64,000 bases of DNA from Candidatus Gastranaerophilales bacterium (GTDB taxonomy: Bacteria > Cyanobacteriota > Vampirovibrionia > Gastranaerophilales > Gastranaerophilaceae), in assembly GCA_944323425.1 (NCBI GenBank), contig CALUSL010000002.1, positions 62,001 through 126,000 of the forward strand, in the 5' to 3' direction. The notes below the pieces were generated by a model. The model did no database searches. It had not been told where the DNA came from and worked only from the letters and a program-made list of their open reading frames with translations. Made by a program: the position numbers and the translations under genes. Each line of letters begins with the position of its first letter. Position 1 is the first letter of the stretch. Below are positions 7,434 to 16,888 of this stretch, piece after piece.

Positions 7434-9923
7434 CTATTTTACAACTATATTCACTAATCTACCCGGAACCACTATTGTTTTAACAACAGTTTTTCCATCC
7501 ATAGCCTGTTTAACTTTTTCACTTGCCAGAGCAAATTGTTCCAATTCATCTTTTGTGGATTCGGCATCAACTTCTATTTTATCTTTAACCTTGCCGTTTA
7601 CCTGCACAACCAGAGTTATCGCAGAAGTTTTGGCAAGTTTGTCATCATATACCGGCCACTCAGATTCATGAATAGACCCTTTAGCACCAATTTGATGATA
7701 AATTTCTTCAGTCAAATGTACCGTAGTCGGCGCCATAAGTTTCAACAATGTAATAAGTGCAAAGCTCAAAACATTCTTGTCTTCATCGTTAAATTGAGCT
7801 TTTTTGCCAACATAGTCATAAATCGCATTAACAAACTCACGATATTTTGAAATCACAGTATTGAACTGGAACTCATTTGAGATATCTTGAGTTATACCTT
7901 TAATTGCAATATGTGTTGTGCGCACCAGATCATTATTCTCTTTGGAAAGTGAAGAAACATCCTCAGGCAATTTGTAATTAAGAATCAAATTGTTCTGATT
8001 TGATGCATACAATCTCCAAACTCTGTTTAAAAATTTGTAACAGCCTTCCACACCGGCATCCGACCAATCGAAATCCCTTGCCGGCGGTGAATCTGAAAGA
8101 ATGAAAAGTCTTGCTGTATCAGCACCATAGTTTTCAAATATTTCATCAGGATCAACTGTATTTCCTTTTGATTTAGACATTTTAGAACCGTCTTTTAATA
8201 CCATGCCCTGAGTTAAAAGATTTTTAAAAGGTTCATCAAAATCAACAAGCCCCAAATCTTTTAATGCTTTTGTAAAAAATCTTGAATACAACAAATGCAA
8301 AATAGCATGTTCAATCCCGCCTACATACTGATCAACAGGCAGCCATTTGTTAACAAGTTCTTTGCTGAATGGGGCATTAGCATTTTTAGCATCAGCATAT
8401 CTAAGGTAATACCAGCTTGAACAAATAAATGTGTCCATAGTATCTGTTTCACGGGTTGCTTTTCCGCCGCAGCAAGGACAAGTTGTTTCTAAGAACGTTT
8501 TTGAAGTTAAAATTGGCGATTTACCTTTTACGCTGAAATCGACATCTTCAGGAAGTTTGACAGGAAGTTTATCTTCAGGTACAGGCTGAGGACCGCATTT
8601 TTCACAATAAACAATAGGAATAGGAGCACCCCAGTATCTTTGTCTTGAAATAAGCCAGTCACGCAATCTGTATTGGGTCTTGAATTCTCCGAAACCTCCA
8701 TCCACAGCCTTTTGCGTAATAGCTTTTTTCGCATCCTCATTGCTCATTCCGTTAAATTCGTTAGAATTTACAAGTACACCTGGTTCTGTATATGCGCATT
8801 CTTTACAATCAGAAGGATTCTCCGGATTTTGAATTACAACTTTTAATGGAAGATTATATTTTTTTGCAAAGTCAAAATCCCTTTCGTCATGAGTAGGAAC
8901 AGCCATGACAGCACCTGTGCCGTATTCAACAAGAGCGTAATCAGCAGTCCATAGTGGGAATTCTTCGCCGGTAAACGGATTTATGCAGTGCGTACCCAAA
9001 GGAACACCTGTTTTTATACGTTCTGTTGAAAGTCTTTCTATTTCAGTCATTTTGCGTGCATTAGCTCTGTAAGCTTCAACAGCATCTTTATTTTCAGGAG
9101 TTGTAAGTTTTTCAATATCTTTATATTCAGGAGCAACAACAAGATAAGTAATACCATGAACAGTATCAGGTCTTGTGGTATAAACAGGAACTTCCAATCC
9201 ATCGATTTCTTTTACTTTAAATCTAAAAATTGCCCCCTCAGATTTACCTATCCAGTTTTTTTGCATAATCTTAACACTGTCAGGCCAACCTTCGAGTTTG
9301 TCTATATCCTGTAATAATTGTTCGGCATAATCAGTAATTTTCAAAAACCATTGAGACAGATATTTTTTTTCAACAACGCTGTCACATCTCCAGCATTTAC
9401 CGTCAATTACCTGTTCGTTGGCAAGAACTGTTGCACACTGGTCACACCAGTTTACAGCAGCTTCTTTTTTGTAAGCAAGACCCTTTTTGTACAATTGAAG
9501 AAAAAGCCACTGAGTCCATTTGTAATAATCAGGTTTGCAGGTAGCAACCTCTCTGTCCCAATCATACATAAGACCAAGTTTTTTCAATTGCATTTTCATA
9601 TAAGAAATATTTTCATCCGTCCATTTTTCCGGACTTTCACCGTGCTGTATTGCTGCATTTTCTGCAGGAAGCCCGAAACTGTCCCATCCTATAGGATGAA
9701 GGACATTAAAGCCGTGCATTTTTTTAAAACGTGCAATAACATCCGTAATCGTATAGTTTCTGACGTGCCCCATATGCAATTTGCCTGACGGATACGGAAA
9801 CATAGACAGGGCATAATATTTAGGTTTTTCAGAGTCATCGTACGTTTTACCGAATTTGTTCTCTTCCCAAACCTTTTGCCATTCTTTCTCTATCTCCTGT
9901 GGAAAATATTGTTCTTTAATCAC
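7434..9923 (-). CDS. leuS: Leucine-tRNA ligase
   Basis: This class I synthetase charges tRNA-Leu. MFPYPSGKLHMGHVRN holds the HIGH motif, GSKMSKSKGN the KMSKS loop, and the long insertion around residues 230-420 is the CP1 editing domain. The zinc-type CPCCGGKAT sits before the catalytic C half. The frame opens at an ATG at 9959, but a TATAAT on this strand occupies 9966-9961, so that ATG lies upstream of the probable transcription start. The GTG at 9923 has AAGGGG 7 nt upstream and begins VIKEQYFPQE, the normal LeuRS N-terminus, giving about 829 residues. Its promoter lies between the gene and the end of murG. Confidence 0.96.
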   Translation of the reverse strand: MIKEQYFPQEIEKEWQKVWEENKFGKTYDDSEKPKYYALSMFPYPSGKLHMGHVRNYTITDVIARFKKMHGFNVLHPIGWDSFGLPAENAAIQHGESPEKWTDENISYMKMQLKKLGLMYDWDREVATCKPDYYKWTQWLFLQLYKKGLAYKKEAAVNWCDQCATVLANEQVIDGKCWRCDSVVEKKYLSQWFLKITDYAEQLLQDIDKLEGWPDSVKIMQKNWIGKSEGAIFRFKVKEIDGLEVPVYTTRPDTVHGITYLVVAPEYKDIEKLTTPENKDAVEAYRANARKMTEIERLSTERIKTGVPLGTHCINPFTGEEFPLWTADYALVEYGTGAVMAVPTHDERDFDFAKKYNLPLKVVIQNPENPSDCKECAYTEPGVLVNSNEFNGMSNEDAKKAITQKAVDGGFGEFKTQYRLRDWLISRQRYWGAPIPIVYCEKCGPQPVPEDKLPVKLPEDVDFSVKGKSPILTSKTFLETTCPCCGGKATRETDTMDTFICSSWYYLRYADAKNANAPFSKELVNKWLPVDQYVGGIEHAILHLLYSRFFTKALKDLGLVDFDEPFKNLLTQGMVLKDGSKMSKSKGNTVDPDEIFENYGADTARLFILSDSPPARDFDWSDAGVEGCYKFLNRVWRLYASNQNNLILNYKLPEDVSSLSKENNDLVRTTHIAIKGITQDISNEFQFNTVISKYREFVNAIYDYVGKKAQFNDEDKNVLSFALITLLKLMAPTTVHLTEEIYHQIGAKGSIHESEWPVYDDKLAKTSAITLVVQVNGKVKDKIEVDAESTKDELEQFALASEKVKQAMDGKTVVKTIVVPGRLVNIVVK

Positions 9924-9960
9924 TGTTTTCCCCTTCTTAATTCCCTTTGAACATAACAAA

Positions 9961-9966
9961 ATTATA
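9961..9966 (-). promoter_or_regulatory. -10 element of leuS
   Basis: TATAAT on the minus strand lies 38 bp upstream of the GTG start. ATGCCA (9989-9984, 17-bp spacer) is a weak -35. Its position decides the leuS start codon and shows that leuS can be expressed apart from the mur block. Confidence 0.6.
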
Positions 9967-9994
9967 ACGAAAAAACAGATTTATGGCATTATTT

Positions 9995-11128
9995 TTATTT
10001 GGACAACGCACATTTTATTTGATTTATTATATTTTTGACTGCATCAGGTTTAGCAAGTCTTTTTGCATTAGTTTGCAAACACACAAGCTTTTCAGTGTCG
10101 TTGATAAGTTCTTCAATCATCAAAGACAAATTATGTGCATTGCATTCAGCATCTTCAAGATATAAAGAAGCGCCCTGCCCCTCCATCTCTCTGGCATTTT
10201 TTCGCTGATGATCTGCTGCAGCATAAGGATATGGCACGAGTATCGAGGCAAGTCCTGATATACATATCTCGGACAAGCTCAAAGAACCGGAACGAGAAAC
10301 CGCTACATCGGAGGCAAGAAGCGGAATATACATATCTTCAAAATAAGGACGAACAATATAATTTTTATTATCCTTGTATTCAGGATAAATTGATTCAAGT
10401 TCTTTTATTGTGTCGTCAAAATTTTTCTTTCCCGTCTGGTGAAGAATTTGCACATCATAATTTGCAAATAAATTCTTAAGAGAATTAATCAAAGCTGAAT
10501 TAATCCTCCTGGCTCCCTGGGAACCGCCCATAACAACAATTGTAAATTTGTCACCAATACCGAGAACCTTACGTGCTTCTTGTTTATTCAGTTTCAGAAA
10601 TTCTTCACGTATCGGATTCCCATTACAAAAAACAGAGCCGGTTCTCACACAAGATTTCGAATTTTCAAAAGCAAGAGAAACAGATTTTGCATAAGGTGCA
10701 ACCGTTTTTGAAACAATACCTGGAACTGCGTCACAGTCATGTATTACAAACGGTGTTTTTGTAATTACAGCAGCAAATAATGCCGGAGCACTCACATACC
10801 CACCTGTGCCAAACACTAAATCAGGTTTATACTTTAAAATATAAAAAATTGATTTTAACGTTGAAAATCCAAGACAGAATATCCACTTAACAAGTTTAAA
10901 ACTCAATTTTCTCGGCATACCCGTAATGTTAACATTCAAAAAAGGATAACCTGCTTTATCCGCAATCGTCTTTTCGAGATTCTTCGGATTTCCTATATAA
11001 TATATTTTTTCTGTATCTTCTTCCTTTCTCAAAGCATCAGCAATTGCCATTGCCGGATAAATATGTCCTCCGGTACCTCCGCCGGTTATAAAATAAATAC
11101 GTTTATCCTTGCTGTTGAGGGTACTCAT
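9995..11128 (-). CDS. murG: UDP-GlcNAc: lipid I GlcNAc transferase MurG
   Basis: MurG makes lipid II by adding GlcNAc to lipid I on the inner face of the membrane. The N-terminal glycine-rich loop TGGGTGGHIYPAMAIADAL, FGTGGYVSAP, MGGSQGARRIN and the C-terminal donor site SRSGSLSLSEI...PYPYAAADHQ match family GT28. At 377 residues it is normal length. Its ATG overlaps the end of ftsW by 26 bp and has AAGGAT upstream, so it is coupled to the mur/fts block. Confidence 0.96.
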   Translation of the reverse strand: MSTLNSKDKRIYFITGGGTGGHIYPAMAIADALRKEEDTEKIYYIGNPKNLEKTIADKAGYPFLNVNITGMPRKLSFKLVKWIFCLGFSTLKSIFYILKYKPDLVFGTGGYVSAPALFAAVITKTPFVIHDCDAVPGIVSKTVAPYAKSVSLAFENSKSCVRTGSVFCNGNPIREEFLKLNKQEARKVLGIGDKFTIVVMGGSQGARRINSALINSLKNLFANYDVQILHQTGKKNFDDTIKELESIYPEYKDNKNYIVRPYFEDMYIPLLASDVAVSRSGSLSLSEICISGLASILVPYPYAAADHQRKNAREMEGQGASLYLEDAECNAHNLSLMIEELINDTEKLVCLQTNAKRLAKPDAVKNIINQIKCALSK

Positions 11129-12299
11129 TAGTTCTTATCCTTTTTATCCGTTTTCTTGATATGTTTAACAATACTCCAACCATACACATTGATACAATTA
11201 AAGAAGTTCCTCCATAACTTATAAACGGAAGAGGAACACCTGTTGCCGGTATCAAAGAGCTGGATACACTCATATTTATAAAAGCCTGAAGCCCGATTGA
11301 AAGCGTAATACCTATAGCCATAAGTTTACCAAACATATCAGTACATCTTGAAGATATAATTATGCCTCTATGAATAAAGGTCCAGAAAAGTCCGATGATA
11401 AGAAAACATCCCAAAAAGCCTAATTCTTCTGCAATTACAGCAAAAATAAAATCAGTATGTCCCTCCGGCAGCCATGCCAATTTTTGTTTTGAATTTCCGT
11501 ATCCAACACCCCAGAAACCGCCTGCAGCAAAAGCAAGTAATGATTGTATAATATTGTATCCTGCTCCGTACGGATCAGATTCTGGGTTTAGCCATATTTT
11601 TATACGCGACATCTGATACCCGTGAAGTAATTTCTGTCCGAATAACAAAAAAGATGTCACAAATAGGCTGATAGCAGCAATTCCCGTAGCTATCATATAT
11701 TTTACAGACCCGCTCACACTTAGATACATAACTGTCGAAATTAACATCAACAAGATTACCATACTGAGGTTAGGCTGTTTATAAACAAGAAACATCATTA
11801 TCAAAATCGGCAAAAAGTATTTGCTAATTTTTTGACTATCAAAAATATCCTTGGTTTTGTAGAAAGCTGCTGACAAAAGTAAAATAACCGCAAGCTTTGT
11901 CATTTCCGAAGGTTGAAATTGTATAGGACCGATATTTATCCATCTTCTGGCTCCGTTTACGACTACACCGAGAGGTGTAAAATCAACCAGAGCAAGCATT
12001 ATTATTACAAACCAGGCAAAAGGTACAGCCCAGTCCTTTAATTTTTTATAATCCAATCTGACGAAATATCTCAAACCGACAAATCCGACTATCATATAAG
12101 CGAACTGTTTTATGGCAAAAGATGCCGGATTTTCACCGGCTTCCATACACTTCGGTGCACCGGCGCTAAAAATTGCCATCAAGCCGATTACAACAAGAAA
12201 TGCAACGACCACCATCAATGTTGTATCCGGTGGCGAAAGCACAACATCTCCGTGCAATCTTTTATTTATAGTTCTATTATTATTTCTTTGATAAGGCAT
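11103..12299 (-). CDS. ftsW: Lipid II polymerase of the divisome, FtsW (SEDS family)
   Basis: FtsW is the SEDS glycosyltransferase that polymerises septal peptidoglycan with a class B PBP. About ten membrane helices are seen. Family blocks include INIGPIQFQPSEMTKLA, LPEGHTDFIFAVIAEELGF and the C-terminal TGVPLPFISYGGTSL. The frame extends to 12356, but the ATG at 12299 overlaps murD by only 20 bp and has GAAGGG upstream, giving about 398 residues. RodA is the main alternative; the position between murD and murG favours FtsW. Confidence 0.93.
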   Translation of the reverse strand: MPYQRNNNRTINKRLHGDVVLSPPDTTLMVVVAFLVVIGLMAIFSAGAPKCMEAGENPASFAIKQFAYMIVGFVGLRYFVRLDYKKLKDWAVPFAWFVIIMLALVDFTPLGVVVNGARRWINIGPIQFQPSEMTKLAVILLLSAAFYKTKDIFDSQKISKYFLPILIMMFLVYKQPNLSMVILLMLISTVMYLSVSGSVKYMIATGIAAISLFVTSFLLFGQKLLHGYQMSRIKIWLNPESDPYGAGYNIIQSLLAFAAGGFWGVGYGNSKQKLAWLPEGHTDFIFAVIAEELGFLGCFLIIGLFWTFIHRGIIISSRCTDMFGKLMAIGITLSIGLQAFINMSVSSSLIPATGVPLPFISYGGTSLIVSMCMVGVLLNISRKRIKRIRTNEYPQQQG

Positions 12300-13626
12300 A
12301 CTCTTTGAATACCCTTCCACGTTCTTCATATCCGCTGAACATATCAAAACTTGCACATGCCGGAGAAAGCAATATTACTTCATTCTGAAGTTCAAAAGCT
12401 TTGTCAATTGATTCATTAAAAGTATCTACAACAATAATATTTTCAAAACCGTTCTTTCTCAACTCCGATTCAAAACGTTCTTTTGCTTCTCCCAATAAAA
12501 TAACAGTATTTATACGTTCTTTGACCGTATTACAAAAATCGGTCAAATCAGTATTTTTGTCACGCCCCCCGGCAATAAGAGTAACTGTTTTTCCCTCAAA
12601 TGAATTCAGCGCAAATATAGCTGCCTCCGGATTTGTTGCCTTCGAATCATTGTAAACAAGCTTCCCTCTGATTTCTCCGACAAATTCACATCTGTGTTCT
12701 GGTGCCTTAAACTCTTTTATTGCTTCAACAATATGCTCGTCAGATATTCCAATTATCTTTGCGGTAATAATAGAAGCCATAACATTTTGATAATTGTGAA
12801 ATCCAACAAGAGGAACATCTTTAAGCTCGATGATTTTTTCTTCTTTTTTACGTTTAAACCATATTGCATCATCTTTTATATAGCAGCAGTTGGTGTTATA
12901 TTCTTTACCAAAAAAGAATTTTTCTCCGCTGTAATTTTCACCGAATTCACGTACTTTATCATCAATCGCACTAAACACAGCAAATGCCGGTTTCTTTTCT
13001 TTTGCAAAAAGTCTTGCTTTTGCAGCAAAATAGTTGTCTAAACCTCCATGCCAGTCTATATGATCAGGTGTAAAATTCATCCATACAGCAATTTGAGGAT
13101 GGAAGCAATGGCTGAATTCAATCTGAAAAGAACTTACCTCACATACATAATAATCATTCTTTTCATTCAACAATGTACACGGAGGAATACCTATATTGCC
13201 GCACGCCGGTGCCTTTAACTCTTTTTCCAGAATAAAGGATGTAAGCATTGTCGTCGTCGTCTTTCCGTTCGTACCGGTAATTGCAATAAAAGGAGATGAT
13301 GTTTCAAGATATGCAAGTTCTATTTCACTGATAACTGGAATTTGTTTATCGCGAAGCTGCTGAAATACCGGAGTTTGAGGAGGTATTCCAGGACTGGTTA
13401 TTGCCGTATATGCCCCATCTAAAAACTCCTCACTATGCCCGCCGAATTCAATTCTTATACCCTTCTTTTCCAATCTGTCAATTAACTCATTATCTTTATC
13501 ACTGCGTTCTTTTTTTTCTGTTATAAAACATTCCGCACCCTTATCTGAAAGATATTCAGCAGCGGCAACACCGCTTTTTGAAAGTCCAAGAATCAAAACT
13601 TTTTTGTCAAACCATTTTCTTTTCAT
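12280..13626 (-). CDS. murD: UDP-MurNAc-L-Ala: D-Glu ligase MurD
   Basis: MurD adds D-glutamate to UDP-MurNAc-L-alanine in the cytoplasm. The N-terminal Rossmann-like LILGLSKSGVAAAEYL binds the nucleotide sugar. AITGTNGKTTTTML is the ATP P-loop, NFTPDHIDWHG and VYNDSKATNPEAA are Mur-ligase motifs, and the C-terminal domain holds LIAGGRDKNTDL and LSPACASFDMF. The 448-residue length is normal. It ends inside the start of ftsW and begins 9 bp after mraY. Confidence 0.96.
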   Translation of the reverse strand: MKRKWFDKKVLILGLSKSGVAAAEYLSDKGAECFITEKKERSDKDNELIDRLEKKGIRIEFGGHSEEFLDGAYTAITSPGIPPQTPVFQQLRDKQIPVISEIELAYLETSSPFIAITGTNGKTTTTMLTSFILEKELKAPACGNIGIPPCTLLNEKNDYYVCEVSSFQIEFSHCFHPQIAVWMNFTPDHIDWHGGLDNYFAAKARLFAKEKKPAFAVFSAIDDKVREFGENYSGEKFFFGKEYNTNCCYIKDDAIWFKRKKEEKIIELKDVPLVGFHNYQNVMASIITAKIIGISDEHIVEAIKEFKAPEHRCEFVGEIRGKLVYNDSKATNPEAAIFALNSFEGKTVTLIAGGRDKNTDLTDFCNTVKERINTVILLGEAKERFESELRKNGFENIIVVDTFNESIDKAFELQNEVILLSPACASFDMFSGYEERGRVFKEYALSKK

Positions 13627-13635
13627 TTTACCCGC

Positions 13636-14601
13636 CTATGCATTCATTTTCCAGAACAGAAATACGGCAGCAGCCGAAAATATTAGTGTAATAAAGGAAA
13701 ATACCGCAACAATTTTATTCTCACTCCATCCGCACAACTCAAAATGATGATGTATCGGACTCATTTTAAAAATTCTTTTTCCGGTAAGTTTATAACTTGT
13801 TACCTGCAATATAACCGACAATGTTTCACACATAAATACAAGTCCTATAGGAATCAGCCAGAGTTCAAACTTACCCATTACCGCTATAGTCCCCAGTATT
13901 CCGCCTAATGCAAGTGAGCCGGTGTCGCCCATAAAAACTTTAGCCGGATATCTGTTAAAATACAAAAATCCAAGACAGGCACCGCCTACAGCTGCAGAAA
14001 TTATCGCAATATCTATATTGTGCATAATCAAGTTTATTCCGACCATTGCCCCCATTGCAATTACCATGTTAGTGGCAGCAAGCCCATCCAGACCATCGGT
14101 AAGATTAACCGCATTGGATACCCCCGTAATCAAGAATATACCGAAAAACGGATACAACCAGCCCAGATTAACAGTATACTCACCAAATGTCAAAAAAGTC
14201 CTTCCGCTTATAGTTACGAATAGAACCGGCAAAACGGATATCGCTATTTGCAAAAAGAGTTTGCCTCTGGCAGTAAGTCCCTTATTTTGATGGTTATGAA
14301 TTTTTTGTATATCATCCTGAAATCCTGCAAACATATAAAATACAAATGTTATTAACAGTAGAAATGCTCCGGTAGATGTTTTTTCAGCCATTAAAAGCGA
14401 AATTACAGCAGCAAGAACAGATGCAAAAACTATAAAAACACCGCCTGTTGTAGGAGTACCACCCTTTTTTGCATGTGTTTCCGGTGCCTCTGCCAGAACA
14501 TACTGGCTGTACATTTTCTTTTTCAAAAATTCTATGTAAGGTACACCGAATAATAAAGACAGAACAAACGCTATTAATCCTGCCACTGCCGCTAAAATCA
14601 T
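13636..14601 (-). CDS. mraY: Phospho-N-acetylmuramoyl-pentapeptide transferase MraY
   Basis: MraY transfers phospho-MurNAc-pentapeptide to undecaprenyl phosphate, forming lipid I. About ten membrane helices are present. Signature blocks are HAKKGGTPTTGGVFI, FQDDIQK (catalytic acidic pair), NLTDGLDGLA, FMGDTGSLALGG and the histidine-rich SPIHHHFELCGW. At 321 residues it is normal length. Its ATG overlaps the murF stop by 1 bp, so translation is coupled. Confidence 0.97.
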   Translation of the reverse strand: MILAAVAGLIAFVLSLLFGVPYIEFLKKKMYSQYVLAEAPETHAKKGGTPTTGGVFIVFASVLAAVISLLMAEKTSTGAFLLLITFVFYMFAGFQDDIQKIHNHQNKGLTARGKLFLQIAISVLPVLFVTISGRTFLTFGEYTVNLGWLYPFFGIFLITGVSNAVNLTDGLDGLAATNMVIAMGAMVGINLIMHNIDIAIISAAVGGACLGFLYFNRYPAKVFMGDTGSLALGGILGTIAVMGKFELWLIPIGLVFMCETLSVILQVTSYKLTGKRIFKMSPIHHHFELCGWSENKIVAVFSFITLIFSAAAVFLFWKMNA

Positions 14602-15932
14602 TATTTTTTCAACTCCTCTATTTCAGAAATTATTTCTTCAAACTTCATTGACCTTGATGCTTTAAATAGTATCAGGGTACCTGCCGGTATATTTTCAACT
14701 ATGTATTTCGCAGCAGATTTATTGTCTGCAAAAGACACTGCCTCATGCTCGCAAGTTTCTGTAATATATTTTGCCAGTTCCCCGACCGTAACCACACTAA
14801 CATCGTTATATCTGTTTATTAGCTTTCCTGCATTTCTATGATATTTTGCCGCATTTTCGCCAAGTTCACCCATATCACCGAGAACAACGACCTTCTTGCC
14901 TTCATAAAGACTCAGAAAAGTATTTAAAGCAGCCTTCATCGATTCAGGATTTGCATTATAACTATCGTTGATGATTTTGTATCCGCCTATTTCCTTAACT
15001 TCCCAGCGTTTTTCTATCGGTCTGTATTCCGCAAGTCCTTTTGCAATTTTTTCAGGCTGAATACCCAGTTTTAACCCTACACATATTGCATATAATGCAT
15101 CCTGAATATTGTGTTCTCCACCAACATTCAGAATATATTTCTGGTCATTAAAAATAAATTCACTGTAATCCGGTGTTTTCGTTAATATTTTGAGCCCAGA
15201 CATTTGAAGGCTTAAATAAATAGTACTACCCTTATATTTATTTGCATTTTTAATAAGGATAGAATCATGCGCATATAAAACACCCTCCGGATGTAATCCG
15301 GCCGTAATTTCACATTTGGCTTTAGCAATATTTTCAATTGTTTTTAATCTGCCAATATGCGCAGAACCGGTATTCACAATAACAGCAATGTCAGGCATAG
15401 AATATTTTGACAAAAGTTTTATTTCTCTTAACCCGCGCATGCCCATCTCTAAAATTAATACTTCACAGTCTTGGGGTTGAGAAAGTATTGTCTGACACAT
15501 ACCTATTTCATTGTTATGATTCAATGGTGATTTATGCACCTTATATGAAGTTTGGAGAACTGAAGCAATCATTTCTTTTGTTGTTGTTTTTCCAGAACTA
15601 CCGGTAACAGCAACAACTATAGGATTAATTTTTTCTCTGCAATATCTGGCTAGTTTTAAATAAGCAACCAGTGTATCTTTTACATACAGAATTATCTTTG
15701 CATCAGAACATTTTACCCTTTTTTTAGAAGTAAAATAGCCCCTGGCGCCTTTATCCATAGCCTGCTGTACAAAATGATGACCATCGAATTTTTCTCCCTT
15801 TAAAGGAAGATATATGTCATCAATACAAATAGTACGCGTATCTGTAGATACAGCAAAACATCCGGCTTTGTTGGTACATTTGATAACAGTAGCTTCCGTA
15901 GCTTTTATAATTTCATCTAACGTGAATTTCAT
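14601..15932 (-). CDS. murF: UDP-MurNAc-tripeptide: D-Ala-D-Ala ligase MurF
   Basis: MurF completes the pentapeptide precursor. VAVTGSSGKTTTKEMIASVL is the P-loop, with DTRTICIDDIYLPLKGEKFDGH in the N-terminal UDP-binding domain and INDSYNANPESMKAAL in the C-terminal part. The frame opens at 15965, but the ATG at 15932 has an AGAGGAAG ribosome-binding site and starts MKFTLDEI, giving 443 residues. It is the first gene of the minus-strand murF-mraY-murD-ftsW-murG block. Its promoter shares the gap with the divergent FtsB-like gene. Confidence 0.95.
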   Translation of the reverse strand: MKFTLDEIIKATEATVIKCTNKAGCFAVSTDTRTICIDDIYLPLKGEKFDGHHFVQQAMDKGARGYFTSKKRVKCSDAKIILYVKDTLVAYLKLARYCREKINPIVVAVTGSSGKTTTKEMIASVLQTSYKVHKSPLNHNNEIGMCQTILSQPQDCEVLILEMGMRGLREIKLLSKYSMPDIAVIVNTGSAHIGRLKTIENIAKAKCEITAGLHPEGVLYAHDSILIKNANKYKGSTIYLSLQMSGLKILTKTPDYSEFIFNDQKYILNVGGEHNIQDALYAICVGLKLGIQPEKIAKGLAEYRPIEKRWEVKEIGGYKIINDSYNANPESMKAALNTFLSLYEGKKVVVLGDMGELGENAAKYHRNAGKLINRYNDVSVVTVGELAKYITETCEHEAVSFADNKSAAKYIVENIPAGTLILFKASRSMKFEEIISEIEELKK

Positions 15933-16015
15933 ACTTCCTCTGCTAAAAATATTACTAAAAATCACTCACAAATACAATGTTTTATCTAATTATATATCAT
16001 AAATTTTTAGTTAGC

Positions 16016-16043
16016 TTGTCAGTTTTGGTTGTTAGGTTATAAT
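16016..16043 (+). promoter_or_regulatory. Sigma-70 promoter of the FtsB-like gene
   Basis: TTGTCA (16016-16021), a 16-bp spacer and TATAAT (16038-16043) form a near-consensus promoter with transcription starting near 16050. The -35 overlaps CTGACA on the other strand (16022-16017), a possible -35 for murF, so the divergent division genes may share control. Confidence 0.65.
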
Positions 16044-16080
16044 ATTATTAATGTGTTTCGTTTTAGGAGGCGCGGAAAAC

Positions 16081-16458
16081 GTGGAAAAACCCGATTTAAT
16101 CCAAAAAACAAAAAACAAAAACAAAAAACGAAAAAATGATATTCGCTTTTATTATTCGTTTTTAACAATAGTTTTGCTTATTTGTCTGGCTCAAATCGGT
16201 ATAAGCGCATTTAAAAATATAACAAAAAGCATAAGTTATCACGGAAAAATTAAGAAAATGAAAGAGTTGAATGAACAGGCTTATGCTGAAAACCAGCGAC
16301 TCAAAGAAGAACTAGAAGATTTTAGCTCAATGAAAAGTCTTGAAGCTATTGCGCGCAACAACTTAAAAATGGCGGGTGAAGATGAAGTTCTTGTCATAAT
16401 AAACAAACCAAAACAAGAACCTGTTCCGGTGTCTAACCAGAAAAAAAAGAAAAAATAA
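16081..16458 (+). CDS. Septum formation initiator family protein (FtsB/DivIC-like)
   Basis: The 125-residue protein has a basic cytoplasmic N-terminus, one membrane helix (FLTIVLLICLAQIGISAF) and an extracytoplasmic coiled coil (KIKKMKELNEQAYAENQRLKEEL). It then has the family block LEAIARNNLKMAGEDEVLVII and a lysine-rich end. FtsB/DivIC bridges divisome proteins. An ATG at 16051 would lie at the transcription start. The GTG at 16081 has a perfect AGGAGG 10 nt upstream, so I choose it. It is divergent from murF, fitting a role in septal growth. Confidence 0.85.
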   Translation: MEKPDLIQKTKNKNKKRKNDIRFYYSFLTIVLLICLAQIGISAFKNITKSISYHGKIKKMKELNEQAYAENQRLKEELEDFSSMKSLEAIARNNLKMAGEDEVLVIINKPKQEPVPVSNQKKKKK

Positions 16459-16488
16459 AAAGCCCCCGCACTTTCTCAGGAGCTTTTA
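16459..16488 (+). terminator. Probable terminator after the FtsB-like gene
   Basis: AAAAGCCCC pairs with GGAGCTTTT (one mismatch) around an 11-14 nt loop, ending in a short TTTTAA. The stem is moderate and the T-run short, so efficiency is uncertain. Confidence 0.5.
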
Positions 16489-16541
16489 ATACAATGGAAC
16501 AGGTATGAAATCGTTCCCTATTATTTACTTAGTCTCACTTC

Positions 16542-16760
16542 TTATTTTAGTGCCACAAGTTTGTTCATAATTCCTAAATCAGAATTAATCATCTTGGCAC
16601 TGGCTATCGCCATGGATCTTCTTTTTTTCGCACCGCGCAGGAGGAATGCTACGCCGTCAGAAATATTGCTGGATGGTTTTTGTGCTTTTTTTATCATTTC
16701 ATACCCTTTAATAAACTGTACATTATTCTTATCGGCATTCTTTCGGGTATCTTTAGACAT
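16542..16760 (-). CDS. Small basic helical protein of unknown function
   Basis: From the ATG at 16760, which has GAGG 5 nt upstream, the product is 72 residues: MSKDTRKNADKNN, then a helical lysine-rich middle and RGAKKRRSMAIASAKMINSD. No membrane segment or known motif is seen. The frame is open to 16808, but the extra residues lack a ribosome-binding site. A similar-sized frame on the opposite strand (16561-16830) has no upstream signal and I take it as a shadow. Whether this is a gene remains open. Confidence 0.4.
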   Translation of the reverse strand: MSKDTRKNADKNNVQFIKGYEMIKKAQKPSSNISDGVAFLLRGAKKRRSMAIASAKMINSDLGIMNKLVALK

Positions 16761-16888
16761 AAGCCTCAAATGTTTACATAAATTTACATTCAAACTAAAA
16801 TCATACATATATTGTAATTTTTTTGACTAATTATTAACTTTATAAGAAAATTAATGATATATGCTTAGACTTGGGATTAGAGTAGTTA

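Noticed and set aside
9924-9959. ATG at 9959 as the leuS start
   Set aside because: It lies upstream of the predicted transcription start from the TATAAT at 9966-9961, while GTG 9923 has a strong ribosome-binding site.
16561-16830. Frame of 89 codons on the plus strand opposite the small basic protein
   Set aside because: No ribosome-binding site or promoter precedes it, and the opposite frame has a GAGG at proper distance from an ATG.
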